The notes under the pieces: generated by a model
The model's input: only the letters and a program-made list of their open reading frames with translations
The model's database searches: none
What the model was told of the DNA's origin: nothing
Program-made: the position numbers and the translations under genes
Part shown: positions 1 to 8,838 of the stretch, in pieces
How positions within the stretch are numbered: the first letter of the stretch is position 1
How the letters are laid out: each line of letters opens with the position of its first letter
Origin: Methyloradius palustris
Lineage (GTDB): Bacteria > Pseudomonadota > Gammaproteobacteria > Burkholderiales > Methylophilaceae
Length of the DNA stretch: 64,000 bases
Reading direction: 5' to 3'
Assembly: GCF_019703875.1 (NCBI RefSeq)
Contig: NZ_AP024110.1
Span: forward strand, 1,550,001-1,614,000

Positions 1-1076
1 TCTATATTGCTGTAACTGTTAACGCGTACATCAGAGAACAGCACCGATTGTTTTACTTTTGCCCCACTGATAATGCAACCGCCAGATACTAGAGAGTCAG
101 TTGCCAAGCCACAACGGTCTTCGTTATCAAAAACAAACTTGGCTGGCGGCAGCTGCTCTTGATACGTCCAGATTGGCCATTGCCTGTCATATAAATTGAG
201 TTCAGGAACCACTTTCGTCAATTCCATGTTCGCTTCCCAATAAGCATCAACTGTACCAACATCGCGCCAGTAATAGTTGCCATCGGCTGCGCCAACGCAG
301 CTATCAGTGAATCTATGGGCATGTACTCGGTATTTTTTAATCAGGTAAGGAATGATGTTTTGCCCGAAATCGTGCACTGAGTGCCTGTCGTCTGCATCAC
401 GAATCAATTGTTCATACAAAAACGCGGCGTTGAATACGTAGATGCCCATACTTGCCAGCGCCTGGGTAGCATCCCCTGGAATGGTATTAGGCTGATCTGG
501 TTTCTCCTGAAACTCAACTACGCGATCAGACTCGTCTACGCTCATCACACCAAATGACTTAGCTTCTTCAACCGGCACATTGATGCAAGCAACCGTCATA
601 TCAGCTTTACTGCGCACGTGGGACGCTAGCATCTGGCCATAATCCATCTTGTAGATATGATCGCCTGCCAATATCAACACATACTCGGCGCCTGTATTAC
701 GCAAAATATCCAAGTTCTGGAATACTGCATCTGCCGTGCCTTTGTACCATTCTTCTTGGATGCGTTGCTGGGCAGGTAACAACTCGACGAACTCGTTGAA
801 TTCACCGCGCAAAAAGCCCCAGCCACGTTGAATATGTTGCATCAAGCTATGGGATTTATATTGGGTGACCACACCGATGCGGCGTACCCCGGAGTTCATG
901 CAATTAGATAGAGGGAAATCGATAATGCGGAATTTGCCACCAAATGGCACAGCTGGCTTCGCACGCCAGTCTGTCAGGGCTTTTAGCCGGCTGCCTTTAC
1001 CGCCAGCCAAGATCAGGGCAACGGTATTCTTGGTGAGATTGCTGATAAAACGCGTTGAAGTCGTGTCTTGTGACAT
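1..1076 (-). CDS. glgC: Glucose-1-phosphate adenylyltransferase (C-terminus outside window)
   Basis: Makes ADP-glucose from glucose-1-phosphate and ATP, the committed step of bacterial glycogen synthesis. The visible 358 residues carry the nucleotidyltransferase signature GGKGSRL (residues 25-31), then FPLSNC, GTADAV and AGDHIYKMDY, in the order usual for GlgC. The family is about 420-430 residues, so roughly 70 C-terminal residues (part of the left-handed beta-helix domain) lie beyond the left edge. The start ATG is read at 1076 with a strong GAGGAG ribosome site just upstream. It is divergent from glgB across about 145 bp, which must hold both promoters. Confidence 0.95.
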   Translation of the reverse strand, partial: MSQDTTSTRFISNLTKNTVALILAGGKGSRLKALTDWRAKPAVPFGGKFRIIDFPLSNCMNSGVRRIGVVTQYKSHSLMQHIQRGWGFLRGEFNEFVELLPAQQRIQEEWYKGTADAVFQNLDILRNTGAEYVLILAGDHIYKMDYGQMLASHVRSKADMTVACINVPVEEAKSFGVMSVDESDRVVEFQEKPDQPNTIPGDATQALASMGIYVFNAAFLYEQLIRDADDRHSVHDFGQNIIPYLIKKYRVHAHRFTDSCVGAADGNYYWRDVGTVDAYWEANMELTKVVPELNLYDRQWPIWTYQEQLPPAKFVFDNEDRCGLATDSLVSGGCIISGAKVKQSVLFSDVRVNSYSNI

Positions 1077-1221
1077 GCTAACTACTCCTCATTTAGAGAT
1101 TGACATTGCATCGATGCCAATCTAGCCTCTACGAGCCATTTGTATGTATTGCCTATACAAGTCATTATAGACAGGATAATCAATGCTAATCTAGCTAAAT
1201 TCATCGCTGTCGTAAAAATAT

Positions 1222-3465
1222 TTGAGATTCAATATTGTGGAAAAATCCCTACAAAACGAGCACGTATCTAAAATTCTTAACGCAAAGGATTATGATCCTT
1301 TTGCTTATCTTGGTTTGCACCAGAATTCAGGCACACACCAGAATTTGGATCAAAAAACTGGCAAGCACATCTTTCGTGCGTTTTTGCCACACGCTTCAAA
1401 AGTGTGGATTAAAACTGTGCAAGACTGGCAGCCACTGGTCAAAATCCATGCCGACGGCTTATTCGAATTAAACACAAATATTGAACCTGACAGACCTTGC
1501 TTGCTGAAAATTGAACAAGGTGACGTCACTTATGAGCAACATGATGTCTATTCGTTCCCACCCTCTTTATCTAACGACGATTTATATTTGTTCGCAGGCG
1601 GGCGACTAAAGCAAGCCTATAAGACATTTGGCGCCCATGCATTTCAATTACTTGGGGTAAACGGGGTGCGCTTTGTTGTGTGGGCACCCAATGCCGAGCG
1701 CGTCAGCGTAGTTGGCGACTTTAATCGCTGGGATGGTCGCATGCATCCCATGCGCATGCATGGCTCTAGCGGCGTTTGGGAAATATTTATCCCGCTATCG
1801 CAGCCTGGCGTGCATTCTGAGGCGCTATACAAGTTTGAGATTCGCAATCGTCATACAGGGCAAGTGGTAGTTAAAACCGACCCTTATGGCCTGAGTTTTG
1901 AGCTGCGGCCTGGCACTGCCTCTAAAATCACACTATCTGGGCAACACAAGTGGCAAGACCAAGCTTGGCTGGAGAAGCGTGGCAATGCTGACTGGCTACA
2001 CGCACCATTTAACTGCTATGAAGTGCATTTAGGCTCATGGAAACGTAATGCTGATGGCGACTTCCTGAGTTATCGAGAATCTGCAGATCAGCTTGTGGCT
2101 TATGCCAGTGACATGGGCTATACCCATCTTGAACTGCTGCCGATCACAGAACATCCACTGAACGAATCATGGGGCTACCAGACCACAGGCTATTTTGCGC
2201 CCACCAATCGTTTCGGTGCACCTGATGATTTCCGTTATTTTATTGACTGCTGCCACCAGGCCAATATAGGCGTTATTCTTGATTGGGTGCCTGGGCACTT
2301 TCCTAAAGATAGCTGGGCATTAGCCAAATTCGATGGCACGGCACTATATGAGCACCCTGACCCACGCCTCGGTGAGCACCAAGACTGGGGCACCTATATT
2401 TTCAATTACGGGCGCAATGAAGTCCGTAACTTTTTATTAGCAAACGCCTATTACTGGCTGTCAGAATTTCACATTGATGGCTTGCGTGTAGATGCCGTAG
2501 CCTCAATGATTTATTTGGATTACTCACGCAAGCATGGTGAATGGCAACCCAACAAATTCGGCGGACGTGAATATCTTGAAGCGATTGATTTTCTCAAGCA
2601 GCTCAACCTCATGGTGCATGAAGATTTCCCTGGTGCATTAACGATTGCTGAAGAGTCAACGGCTTACCCCATGGTATCTCGCCCTGTGTATATGGGCGGC
2701 ATGGGTTTCTCCATGAAATGGAACATGGGATGGATGAACGACACCTTAAGTTATATCAAAAATGATCCGATTTACCGTCGATACCAACACAACAAACTGA
2801 CTTTCGGGCAGGTATATGCCTACACCGAGAATTTTGTATTGCCGTTTTCACATGATGAAGTCGTACACGGCAAACATTCCCTGCTCGATAAAATGCCAGG
2901 CGATGCATGGCAGAAGTTTGCCAACGTTAGGCTGTTGCTGACCTACCAAATGACTAGCCCAGGCAAAAAACTCAATTTCATGGGCAATGAGTTTGCGCAA
3001 GGCCGAGAGTGGAATGAAAATGCCTCACTAGACTGGCATCTGCTTGATACGCCTTGGCATCAGGGCATTAAGTTGATGCAACATGACCTCAATCATCTGT
3101 ATAAGAATCTGCCAGCACTGTACGACCAGGATTTTGAATCTGATGGCTTCAGATGGATAGACTGCGATGACGCTGCGCAGTCTATCCTCAGCTTTGTGCG
3201 CAAAGCACGCGATGGCAGCTTTGTGATTGTTGTGATCAACTTCACCCCTGTGCCTAGAAGCCAATATCGTATAGGTGTACCCGCAAAAGGCGAATACAAA
3301 ACCATATTCAATAGCGATGCTGAATATTATGGCGGTAGTAACTTTGGTGATGGCAGCTTGCTAAAAAGTGAAGCAAACAACTGGATGGGCTATAATCATA
3401 TCATCAGATTGAATTTACCGCCGTTGGCTGGCATTATTCTGCAAGCAGAAAATGTAAAGTTTTAA
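1222..3465 (+). CDS. glgB: 1,4-alpha-glucan branching enzyme
   Basis: GH13 branching enzyme that adds alpha-1,6 branches to glycogen. Order: N-terminal beta domains, CBM48 (around WAPNAERVSVVGDFNRWDG), then the GH13 barrel. The catalytic set is visible: nucleophile D424 (GLRVDAV), acid/base E477 (IAEEST) and D545 (FSHDEV). All three sit exactly 19 residues beyond the E. coli D405/E458/D526 positions. At 747 residues it is a normal long-form GlgB. The start is uncertain: TTG at 1222 has no clear ribosome site, and GTG at 1237 would remove five residues. It is followed 64 bp later by pgi on the same strand and is divergent from glgC, so carbon storage genes are grouped here. Confidence 0.96.
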   Translation: MRFNIVEKSLQNEHVSKILNAKDYDPFAYLGLHQNSGTHQNLDQKTGKHIFRAFLPHASKVWIKTVQDWQPLVKIHADGLFELNTNIEPDRPCLLKIEQGDVTYEQHDVYSFPPSLSNDDLYLFAGGRLKQAYKTFGAHAFQLLGVNGVRFVVWAPNAERVSVVGDFNRWDGRMHPMRMHGSSGVWEIFIPLSQPGVHSEALYKFEIRNRHTGQVVVKTDPYGLSFELRPGTASKITLSGQHKWQDQAWLEKRGNADWLHAPFNCYEVHLGSWKRNADGDFLSYRESADQLVAYASDMGYTHLELLPITEHPLNESWGYQTTGYFAPTNRFGAPDDFRYFIDCCHQANIGVILDWVPGHFPKDSWALAKFDGTALYEHPDPRLGEHQDWGTYIFNYGRNEVRNFLLANAYYWLSEFHIDGLRVDAVASMIYLDYSRKHGEWQPNKFGGREYLEAIDFLKQLNLMVHEDFPGALTIAEESTAYPMVSRPVYMGGMGFSMKWNMGWMNDTLSYIKNDPIYRRYQHNKLTFGQVYAYTENFVLPFSHDEVVHGKHSLLDKMPGDAWQKFANVRLLLTYQMTSPGKKLNFMGNEFAQGREWNENASLDWHLLDTPWHQGIKLMQHDLNHLYKNLPALYDQDFESDGFRWIDCDDAAQSILSFVRKARDGSFVIVVINFTPVPRSQYRIGVPAKGEYKTIFNSDAEYYGGSNFGDGSLLKSEANNWMGYNHIIRLNLPPLAGIILQAENVKF

Positions 3466-3529
3466 AATAGCGCTCTTCTCATTAACAAATAGCAGTCATT
3501 AACCGATAGCTCAGGCCGATTAAATTAGC

Positions 3530-5185
3530 ATGCCAAACCCAACAACACTGCCTGTATGGCAAAAACTCTGCGCTCATTATCAAGAAATCCTCCCGCAACA
3601 TATGCGGGATTTATTTGCCCAGAACCCTAAGCGATTCGAAGAGTTTTCCCTTGAATCTACAGGTTTATTGTTCGACTACTCCAAACATCGCATTACGCAT
3701 GAAACCATGGGGCTATTATTTGAGTTAGCCCGTGAAGCCAACATTGAGTCCTGGCGTGACCGCATGTTTTCTGGTGAGAAAATCAATTTCACGGAAAAAC
3801 GGGCTGTACTGCATACAGCACTGCGTAACCGCAGCAACAAGCCTGTATTGGTAGACGGAAAAGACGTCATGCCTGAAGTCAATCGCGTACTGCAGCAGAT
3901 GCGTAGCTTCAGTGAACGTGTGCGCAGTGGCCAGTGGCTAGGTTATACAGGCAAGAAGATTACCGACATCGTAAACATCGGTATCGGCGGCTCTGATTTG
4001 GGTCCTGTCATGGTGTGTGACGCACTAAAACCATATGCCAGCAAAGACATTCGAGCGCATTTCGTATCAAATATTGATGGCGCACATTTAATTCGCGCCT
4101 TGGAACAATGCAACCCAGAAACTACGCTATTCATCGTAGCCTCTAAAACATTCACCACTCAAGAAACCATGACCAATGCGCAATCAGCACGCAAATGGTT
4201 TTTACAAAGCGCAGTAGATCAAGCGCATGTAGCCAAACATTTCGTCGCCCTCTCGACCAACGCAAAAGCGGTCAGTGAGTTTGGTATTGATACCGCCAAT
4301 ATGTTCGAGTTCTGGGATTGGGTAGGCGGTCGTTACTCACTATGGTCTGCGATTGGATTGTCTATCGCCATCTATGTTGGCATGGATAACTTTGAAGATT
4401 TACTCGCTGGTGGCCACGAGATGGATGAGCACTTCAAAACTGCGCCGCTCGAGCAAAGCTTGCCCGTCATCATGGCCTTAATCGGCATCTGGTATAACAA
4501 TTTCTTCCATGTCGATACCACAGCCATACTGCCCTACGATCAAGGCATGGCACGCTTTCCAGCATATCTGCAACAGGCAGATATGGAGAGTGATGGTAAG
4601 TTCATCGACCGTGAAGGCAAACGTGTTAACTACAAAACAGGCTCTGTCATCTGGGGCGAAGCTGGCACCAATGGTCAACATGCGTTCTATCAGTTGATTC
4701 ATCAAGGCACGCAAATCATCCCATGCGACTTTTTGATGCCCATGCATAGCCACTATAAAGTGGGTACCAACGGCAATACGCACCACAAAATCTTGCTGGC
4801 TAACTTTTTAGCGCAAACACAATCCTTAATGCTTGGCAAAACTACAGAGCAAGCACGTGCAGAGCTAGAAAAACAAGGATTGAGCGGAGAAGCATTAGAA
4901 ACATTGTTGCCGCACAAAACCTTTGAAGGCAATCGCCCTACCACTTCGATTCTGTTCGACACGTTGACCCCAAACACACTGGGCAAGTTAATTGCACTCT
5001 ACGAGCACAAGATTTTTGTGCAAGGCATGATCTGGAACATTAATTCGTTCGATCAATGGGGAGTAGAATACGGTAAGCAGATTGCGCAGGAGATATTGCC
5101 GCAACTGACCTCTGCTGACGTAGTCACTGATTTTGACAGCTCAACCAATGGCTTGATCAACTACACAAAGTCTCACCAGATTTAA
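3530..5185 (+). CDS. pgi: Glucose-6-phosphate isomerase
   Basis: Interconverts glucose-6-phosphate and fructose-6-phosphate. In methylotrophs with the RuMP cycle this links formaldehyde-derived fructose-6-phosphate to glucose-6-phosphate oxidation and to glycogen. Family signatures are IGIGGSDLGPVMV, GGRYSLWSAIGLSI, GTNGQHAFYQLIHQGT and SFDQWGVEYGKQ. Its 551 residues match the large bacterial/eukaryotic Pgi form. It lies 64 bp after glgB with no terminator between, so cotranscription is likely, and it ends at a strong terminator shared with the convergent sppA. Confidence 0.97.
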   Translation: MPNPTTLPVWQKLCAHYQEILPQHMRDLFAQNPKRFEEFSLESTGLLFDYSKHRITHETMGLLFELAREANIESWRDRMFSGEKINFTEKRAVLHTALRNRSNKPVLVDGKDVMPEVNRVLQQMRSFSERVRSGQWLGYTGKKITDIVNIGIGGSDLGPVMVCDALKPYASKDIRAHFVSNIDGAHLIRALEQCNPETTLFIVASKTFTTQETMTNAQSARKWFLQSAVDQAHVAKHFVALSTNAKAVSEFGIDTANMFEFWDWVGGRYSLWSAIGLSIAIYVGMDNFEDLLAGGHEMDEHFKTAPLEQSLPVIMALIGIWYNNFFHVDTTAILPYDQGMARFPAYLQQADMESDGKFIDREGKRVNYKTGSVIWGEAGTNGQHAFYQLIHQGTQIIPCDFLMPMHSHYKVGTNGNTHHKILLANFLAQTQSLMLGKTTEQARAELEKQGLSGEALETLLPHKTFEGNRPTTSILFDTLTPNTLGKLIALYEHKIFVQGMIWNINSFDQWGVEYGKQIAQEILPQLTSADVVTDFDSSTNGLINYTKSHQI

Positions 5186-5203
5186 TTAGCTGATGTAATA
5201 AAG

Positions 5204-5239
5204 CAAAAAGCCTTAAGCAATATTGCTCAAGGCTTTTTT
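5204..5239. terminator. Bidirectional intrinsic terminator between pgi and sppA
   Basis: An inverted repeat with arms AAGCCTTAAGCAA and TTGCTCAAGGCTT is flanked by an A-run on the left and a T-run on the right. It can therefore stop pgi on the plus strand and sppA on the minus strand, which converge here. Confidence 0.85.
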
Positions 5240-5257
5240 AGTTATTACTGGGTACGT

Positions 5258-6217
5258 TTAATGTAACTTCATGCTGCCCAAAAAGCTGCCGCTCATCACA
5301 GCATTGGTCATCGAAGCGCCGATGCGTTTGGCAAACTTATCAGCAAAGCCTTCGTGGGTAGTAAAGTCCACAATGTTGTCTTGTTTAATCACTTCACGCG
5401 CCACATATTCAGTGCTGCCGTAACCATCAGCCAATCCAAGTTCAATACTGGTCTCACCACTCCAGAACAGACCTGAGAATATCTCTGGTGTTTCTTTCAA
5501 GCGACTACCACGGCCTTCACGTACGACTGCAATAAATTGGTCGTGGATTTGATCCAGCATCTTCTGGGCAAATTCTTTGTGCTTAGGATTCACTGGTGAG
5601 AATGGGTCAAGTATTGCCTTGTTTTCTCCAGACGTCAGCAATCTACGCTCAACACCGACTTTATCCATAATGCCTGTAAAACCAAAACCATCCATCAATA
5701 CGCCGATTGAACCAACAATGCTGGCCTTATCCACATAAATCTTGTCTGCAGCCACAGCGATGTAATACCCGCCAGAGGCGCATATATCTTCAACCACGGC
5801 GTAGATAGGAACAGTCGGGTGCAATTTACGCTGACGCTTGATTTCGTCATTAATCATACCGGCCTGTACAGGGCTACCACCAGGGCTGTTAATTCGTAAA
5901 ATCACGCCCTTGGTATGTTTATTTTCATAGGCAGACTGCAGGCTGGAAATCACATTTTCCGCGTTGACTTCATCACCACTGCCAATCACGCCTTGAATAT
6001 CAATCACCGCGGTATGGTCGGTTTTAGTGCCTGAATCGCTGCCGATCCAATCCATTGCGTAGAAAAAGAGTAGGAACAGGTATAAAAATCCGAGGGATTT
6101 AAAGAATATCCCCCAACGTCTTCTGGTTTTTTGCTCACGCAAAGAGGCAAAAGCCAGTTTTTCCAATGTTTGACGTTGCCATTCAGATTCTCGTGCGCTT
6201 GTATCGTTATCAGACAT
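5258..6217 (-). CDS. sppA: Signal peptide peptidase SppA, short form (S49 family)
   Basis: Membrane-anchored serine protease that degrades cleaved signal peptides. One N-terminal TM segment (about residues 39-57) is followed by a single S49 domain. The Ser-Lys dyad is visible: S148 in ICASGGYYIA and K200 in TSGENKAIL, close to the S147/K199 spacing of Bacillus subtilis SppA. At 319 residues it is the short one-domain form, not the 600-residue E. coli type. It is the last gene of the minus-strand run rluC-HAD-Rieske-sppA and ends at a shared terminator. Confidence 0.93.
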   Translation of the reverse strand: MSDNDTSARESEWQRQTLEKLAFASLREQKTRRRWGIFFKSLGFLYLFLLFFYAMDWIGSDSGTKTDHTAVIDIQGVIGSGDEVNAENVISSLQSAYENKHTKGVILRINSPGGSPVQAGMINDEIKRQRKLHPTVPIYAVVEDICASGGYYIAVAADKIYVDKASIVGSIGVLMDGFGFTGIMDKVGVERRLLTSGENKAILDPFSPVNPKHKEFAQKMLDQIHDQFIAVVREGRGSRLKETPEIFSGLFWSGETSIELGLADGYGSTEYVAREVIKQDNIVDFTTHEGFADKFAKRIGASMTNAVMSGSFLGSMKLH

Positions 6218-6265
6218 GCTTTACTTTCTTTGATATAACTTGTTGTTTAGTAAAATTTTTACGAC

Positions 6266-6643
6266 TTAAAATCCTACATTAAATCGGTTATTAATAGAAT
6301 CAACATCTAATAGGATATTCCCATTCTCTTCAGACACATTGAGTTTTTGCAATCTTTTACCTTTGCATGGACCCATCACGCAATGGCCTGTTTGAGGCTG
6401 ATAATGCGCGCCATGTGTTGCACAGAGAAGATAATCCTTACCTAAATCAAAAAAATCACCTTCATTCCAGTCCAACTCAATCGGCACATGTGCACATTGG
6501 TTCACATAGGCATAAACTTGATTATCAAACCGCACGACAAAACCACTCACATGCTCACCCAATTCTGGCAGGTCAAAAAGCAAGCCATGCGTGCGCTCTT
6601 CAAGCGCGGCACTTTGGGCAATTATGCGTGTGTGGTCAGCCAT
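6266..6643 (-). CDS. Rieske [2Fe-2S] ferredoxin-like protein
   Basis: A small soluble Rieske protein of 125 residues. Both ligand motifs are present: C50-x-H52 (NQCAHVPIEL) and C74-x-x-H77 (LLCATHGAHY). No TM segment or signal peptide is seen, so it is cytoplasmic and unlike the bc1 Rieske subunit. It overlaps the end of the HAD phosphatase gene by 22 bp and lies 48 bp before sppA, so the genes are probably cotranscribed. This order (rluC, HAD, Rieske, sppA) recurs in betaproteobacteria, but the redox partner is unknown. It could be called a nitrite reductase small-subunit-like ferredoxin; the specific function is not readable. Confidence 0.88.
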   Translation of the reverse strand: MADHTRIIAQSAALEERTHGLLFDLPELGEHVSGFVVRFDNQVYAYVNQCAHVPIELDWNEGDFFDLGKDYLLCATHGAHYQPQTGHCVMGPCKGKRLQKLNVSEENGNILLDVDSINNRFNVGF

Positions 6644-7278
6644 TGATTGACCTTGTGAAACTCATCAAAATGCGCCAGTGGCTTAAATGGTAAAAGGCTA
6701 TTTAATGGGTGGGCGCCATACGTCACACCAAGGCTAGCCACCCCTGCATTCTCAGCCATTTGCAAATCAAAACTAGTGTCGCCGATCATTAGGGTGCGAT
6801 CTGGCGTTGCATCCAACACGTCCATTAGCTGTAATAGCATTTCAGGGTGGGGTTTGGAGTGGCATTCATCCACACAGCGCGTCGCGCCGAAATATTGACC
6901 CAAACCACTATTGATCAAAGCGCGATTCAATCCGCCTCTGCCTTTGCCTGTGGCCACACCAAGTTTGAAACCTTGGGCATGCAGTACAGGGATGGCTTCA
7001 GCCACACCATCGAACAACACAATCTGGTTCTCACCCGCGTTGTAATGCACGTTGTACCTAGCGACCAGTGCTTGCAGTTTTTCCTCTGGAATTTCACCAA
7101 CTAAGCGGATTAGCGCTTCGCGCAAACCAAGGCCGATAATGCCTTTCACTGCTTCTTCGGTAGGTTGTGGCAAGCCAACCTCAAGGCTGGCATTGCGGAT
7201 TGCGTTGATGATGAGTTGGTTAGAGTTGGCGACTGTACCATCCCAGTCAAATACTATTAAATCGAATCTTTTAGGCAT
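6622..7278 (-). CDS. HAD-superfamily hydrolase, phosphoglycolate phosphatase-like
   Basis: HAD phosphatase of 218 residues. Motif I is VFDWDGTVANS (nucleophile D11, D13), a Lys lies near VATGKGRGG, and motif IV is IGDTSFDLQMA. The cap and motif spacing resemble Gph/PGP phosphatases. A second, more canonical Gph lies at 47236-47895, so this copy may act on another phosphomonoester. It overlaps rluC by 8 bp and the Rieske gene by 22 bp, which indicates translational coupling within the operon. Confidence 0.88.
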   Translation of the reverse strand: MPKRFDLIVFDWDGTVANSNQLIINAIRNASLEVGLPQPTEEAVKGIIGLGLREALIRLVGEIPEEKLQALVARYNVHYNAGENQIVLFDGVAEAIPVLHAQGFKLGVATGKGRGGLNRALINSGLGQYFGATRCVDECHSKPHPEMLLQLMDVLDATPDRTLMIGDTSFDLQMAENAGVASLGVTYGAHPLNSLLPFKPLAHFDEFHKVNQWLTTHA

Positions 7279-8272
7279 TATTCTGAGCTATTTCTTTACT
7301 TAAGTTTTTATCGAGAATTTGAATAAATTTGACTAACTCTGGTGGCAAAGGTGCTACCAGCTTGAGCTTTTCATTATTCAGCGGGTGGCGAATGCTGGTG
7401 ACTTCAGAATGCAGAAACATACGTTTCAACCCCCGCTTGTGCAGCACCTTGTTAAAAGCAAAATCACCGTATTTAGGGTCGCCAGCAATAGGAAAGCCAA
7501 GATGCGCCAGTTGCACACGCAATTGGTGGGTGCGCCCTGTAATCAATTGCGCCTCTAGCAAGGTAAATTCACCATAGCTTTTGCGCAAATGAAAGATTGT
7601 TTCAGATTCTTGGCCATCATCCTGAACAGAAACACGGCGCTCTCCATTGGGCAGTACATACTTCTGTAGCGGCAATACGACACGCTTCTTTTTTTCGGTC
7701 CAGTCGCCATGCACTAACATTACATAGCGCTTATCCATGTAGTTGCCACGCATGGCTTCGTGCAGGGCAACCAAGGCACTACGTTTTTTAGCCAGCATCA
7801 ATACGCCAGAAGTCTCTCTATCCAAGCGATGCACCAACTCCAGAAACTTGGCATGCGGCCGCTCTAACCTGAGCTGCTCGATCACGCCACGACTGATACC
7901 ACTGCCACCATGCACCGCAAACCCTTCTGGCTTGTCAATCACCAGCATGGCGTCGTCTTCAAAAATGATGGATTGCTCAAATTTGGGGGTAATGTTTTTA
8001 GGGCTGACCACATCTTCTACTGTGGCGCTGGTACGAATTGGGGGCACCCTGACCAGATCATCCATGGCCAAACGATAAGTAGCATCAATTCGTTTTTTAT
8101 TTACGCGTACTTCACCGCTGCGCAAAATGCGGTAAATATGGCTTTTTGGTACACCTTTCAGCGTTTTGCACAAAAAATTATCAATGCGCTGCCCTGCTCC
8201 ACCCTCATCCACCGTAATCATTGCTGCACTTGCGTCACTGATTACGTTACTAATTTTGCTTAAATTTATCAT
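7271..8272 (-). CDS. rluC: 23S rRNA pseudouridine synthase RluC
   Basis: Converts uridines 955, 2504 and 2580 (E. coli numbering) of 23S rRNA to pseudouridine. An N-terminal S4 RNA-binding domain (QRIDNFLCKTLKGVPKSHIY onward) precedes the RluA-type catalytic core with the HRLDRETSGVL motif, whose Asp is catalytic. The open frame reaches back to 8371, but ATG at 8272 is preferred: it has an AGGCGAG site in front and gives 333 residues, near the usual length. It is first in the rluC-HAD-Rieske-sppA operon and divergent from rne, the same arrangement as in E. coli. Confidence 0.93.
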   Translation of the reverse strand: MINLSKISNVISDASAAMITVDEGGAGQRIDNFLCKTLKGVPKSHIYRILRSGEVRVNKKRIDATYRLAMDDLVRVPPIRTSATVEDVVSPKNITPKFEQSIIFEDDAMLVIDKPEGFAVHGGSGISRGVIEQLRLERPHAKFLELVHRLDRETSGVLMLAKKRSALVALHEAMRGNYMDKRYVMLVHGDWTEKKKRVVLPLQKYVLPNGERRVSVQDDGQESETIFHLRKSYGEFTLLEAQLITGRTHQLRVQLAHLGFPIAGDPKYGDFAFNKVLHKRGLKRMFLHSEVTSIRHPLNNEKLKLVAPLPPELVKFIQILDKNLSKEIAQNNA

Positions 8273-8838
8273 CTCGCCTATACTACATAACTCTTGAACT
8301 AAATGCGCTAAGCGCTTATTCAAGAATTGATTGTTCTCTGAAAAAATACCTTGGTTAATCTCGCTCGCCAAACAAAATATGTAGCGATTTTTGTAACAAA
8401 CTAATTGCGCTCAAGCCGCTGCAGCAAGTTTTGCAAATATTAATGTTTGCAACATAAAGCAGGGCAAGGATTTGCTGGAAATACTGAATTTTAGCCGATA
8501 ATTACGGTTAATCCGAATTAGAATTAACTAACAGAATAAACGCACTGGGGATTTAACCAAACAGCTCACGAGAAATTCGTTAACCAATTCAAGCTGATAC
8601 CAATATTTGGTATCAGTATTTTCTAAAGTAGCACTCACTGAATTAGCCTTAATGGCGATGATTATTAATGATGGTTGTTAATAAGGGTGCACTAAAAGAA
8701 ATAGGTCATAAAGATGGCCAAGCTGTTGATGAAACACCCTAAACATGCAATCTGTAAAAGTAAAATTTAGAAGCTAGCAAGCCCTCCCTGTAGCCTGAAT
8801 CAGGATGCAAGAACCCGCTATGAGCGCGGGAGCCTTAA
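8273..8838 (+). promoter_or_regulatory. Long rluC-rne intergenic region with rne leader structures
   Basis: This 566-bp gap holds no gene. It contains several inverted repeats on the rne side: a perfect one at 8594-8616 (arms CTGATACCAA and TTGGTATCAG, 3-nt loop, then TATTTTCT), one at 8662-8684 (TTATTAA/TTAATAA), CCTG-AAT-CAGG near 8794, and a GC hairpin at 8814-8830. In E. coli, rne carries a long structured 5' UTR through which RNase E controls its own mRNA. A comparable leader is inferred here; the transcription start was not identified. Confidence 0.6.
8814..8832 (+). promoter_or_regulatory. Hairpin over the rne ribosome-binding site
   Basis: CCCGC at 8814-8818 can pair with GCGGG at 8826-8830, leaving a 7-nt loop. 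The right arm overlaps the Shine-Dalgarno GGGAG (8828-8832) that lies 6 nt before the rne ATG. Folding would hide the ribosome site, which suits translational or stability control. Seen by eye only; folding energy was not computed. Confidence 0.55.
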
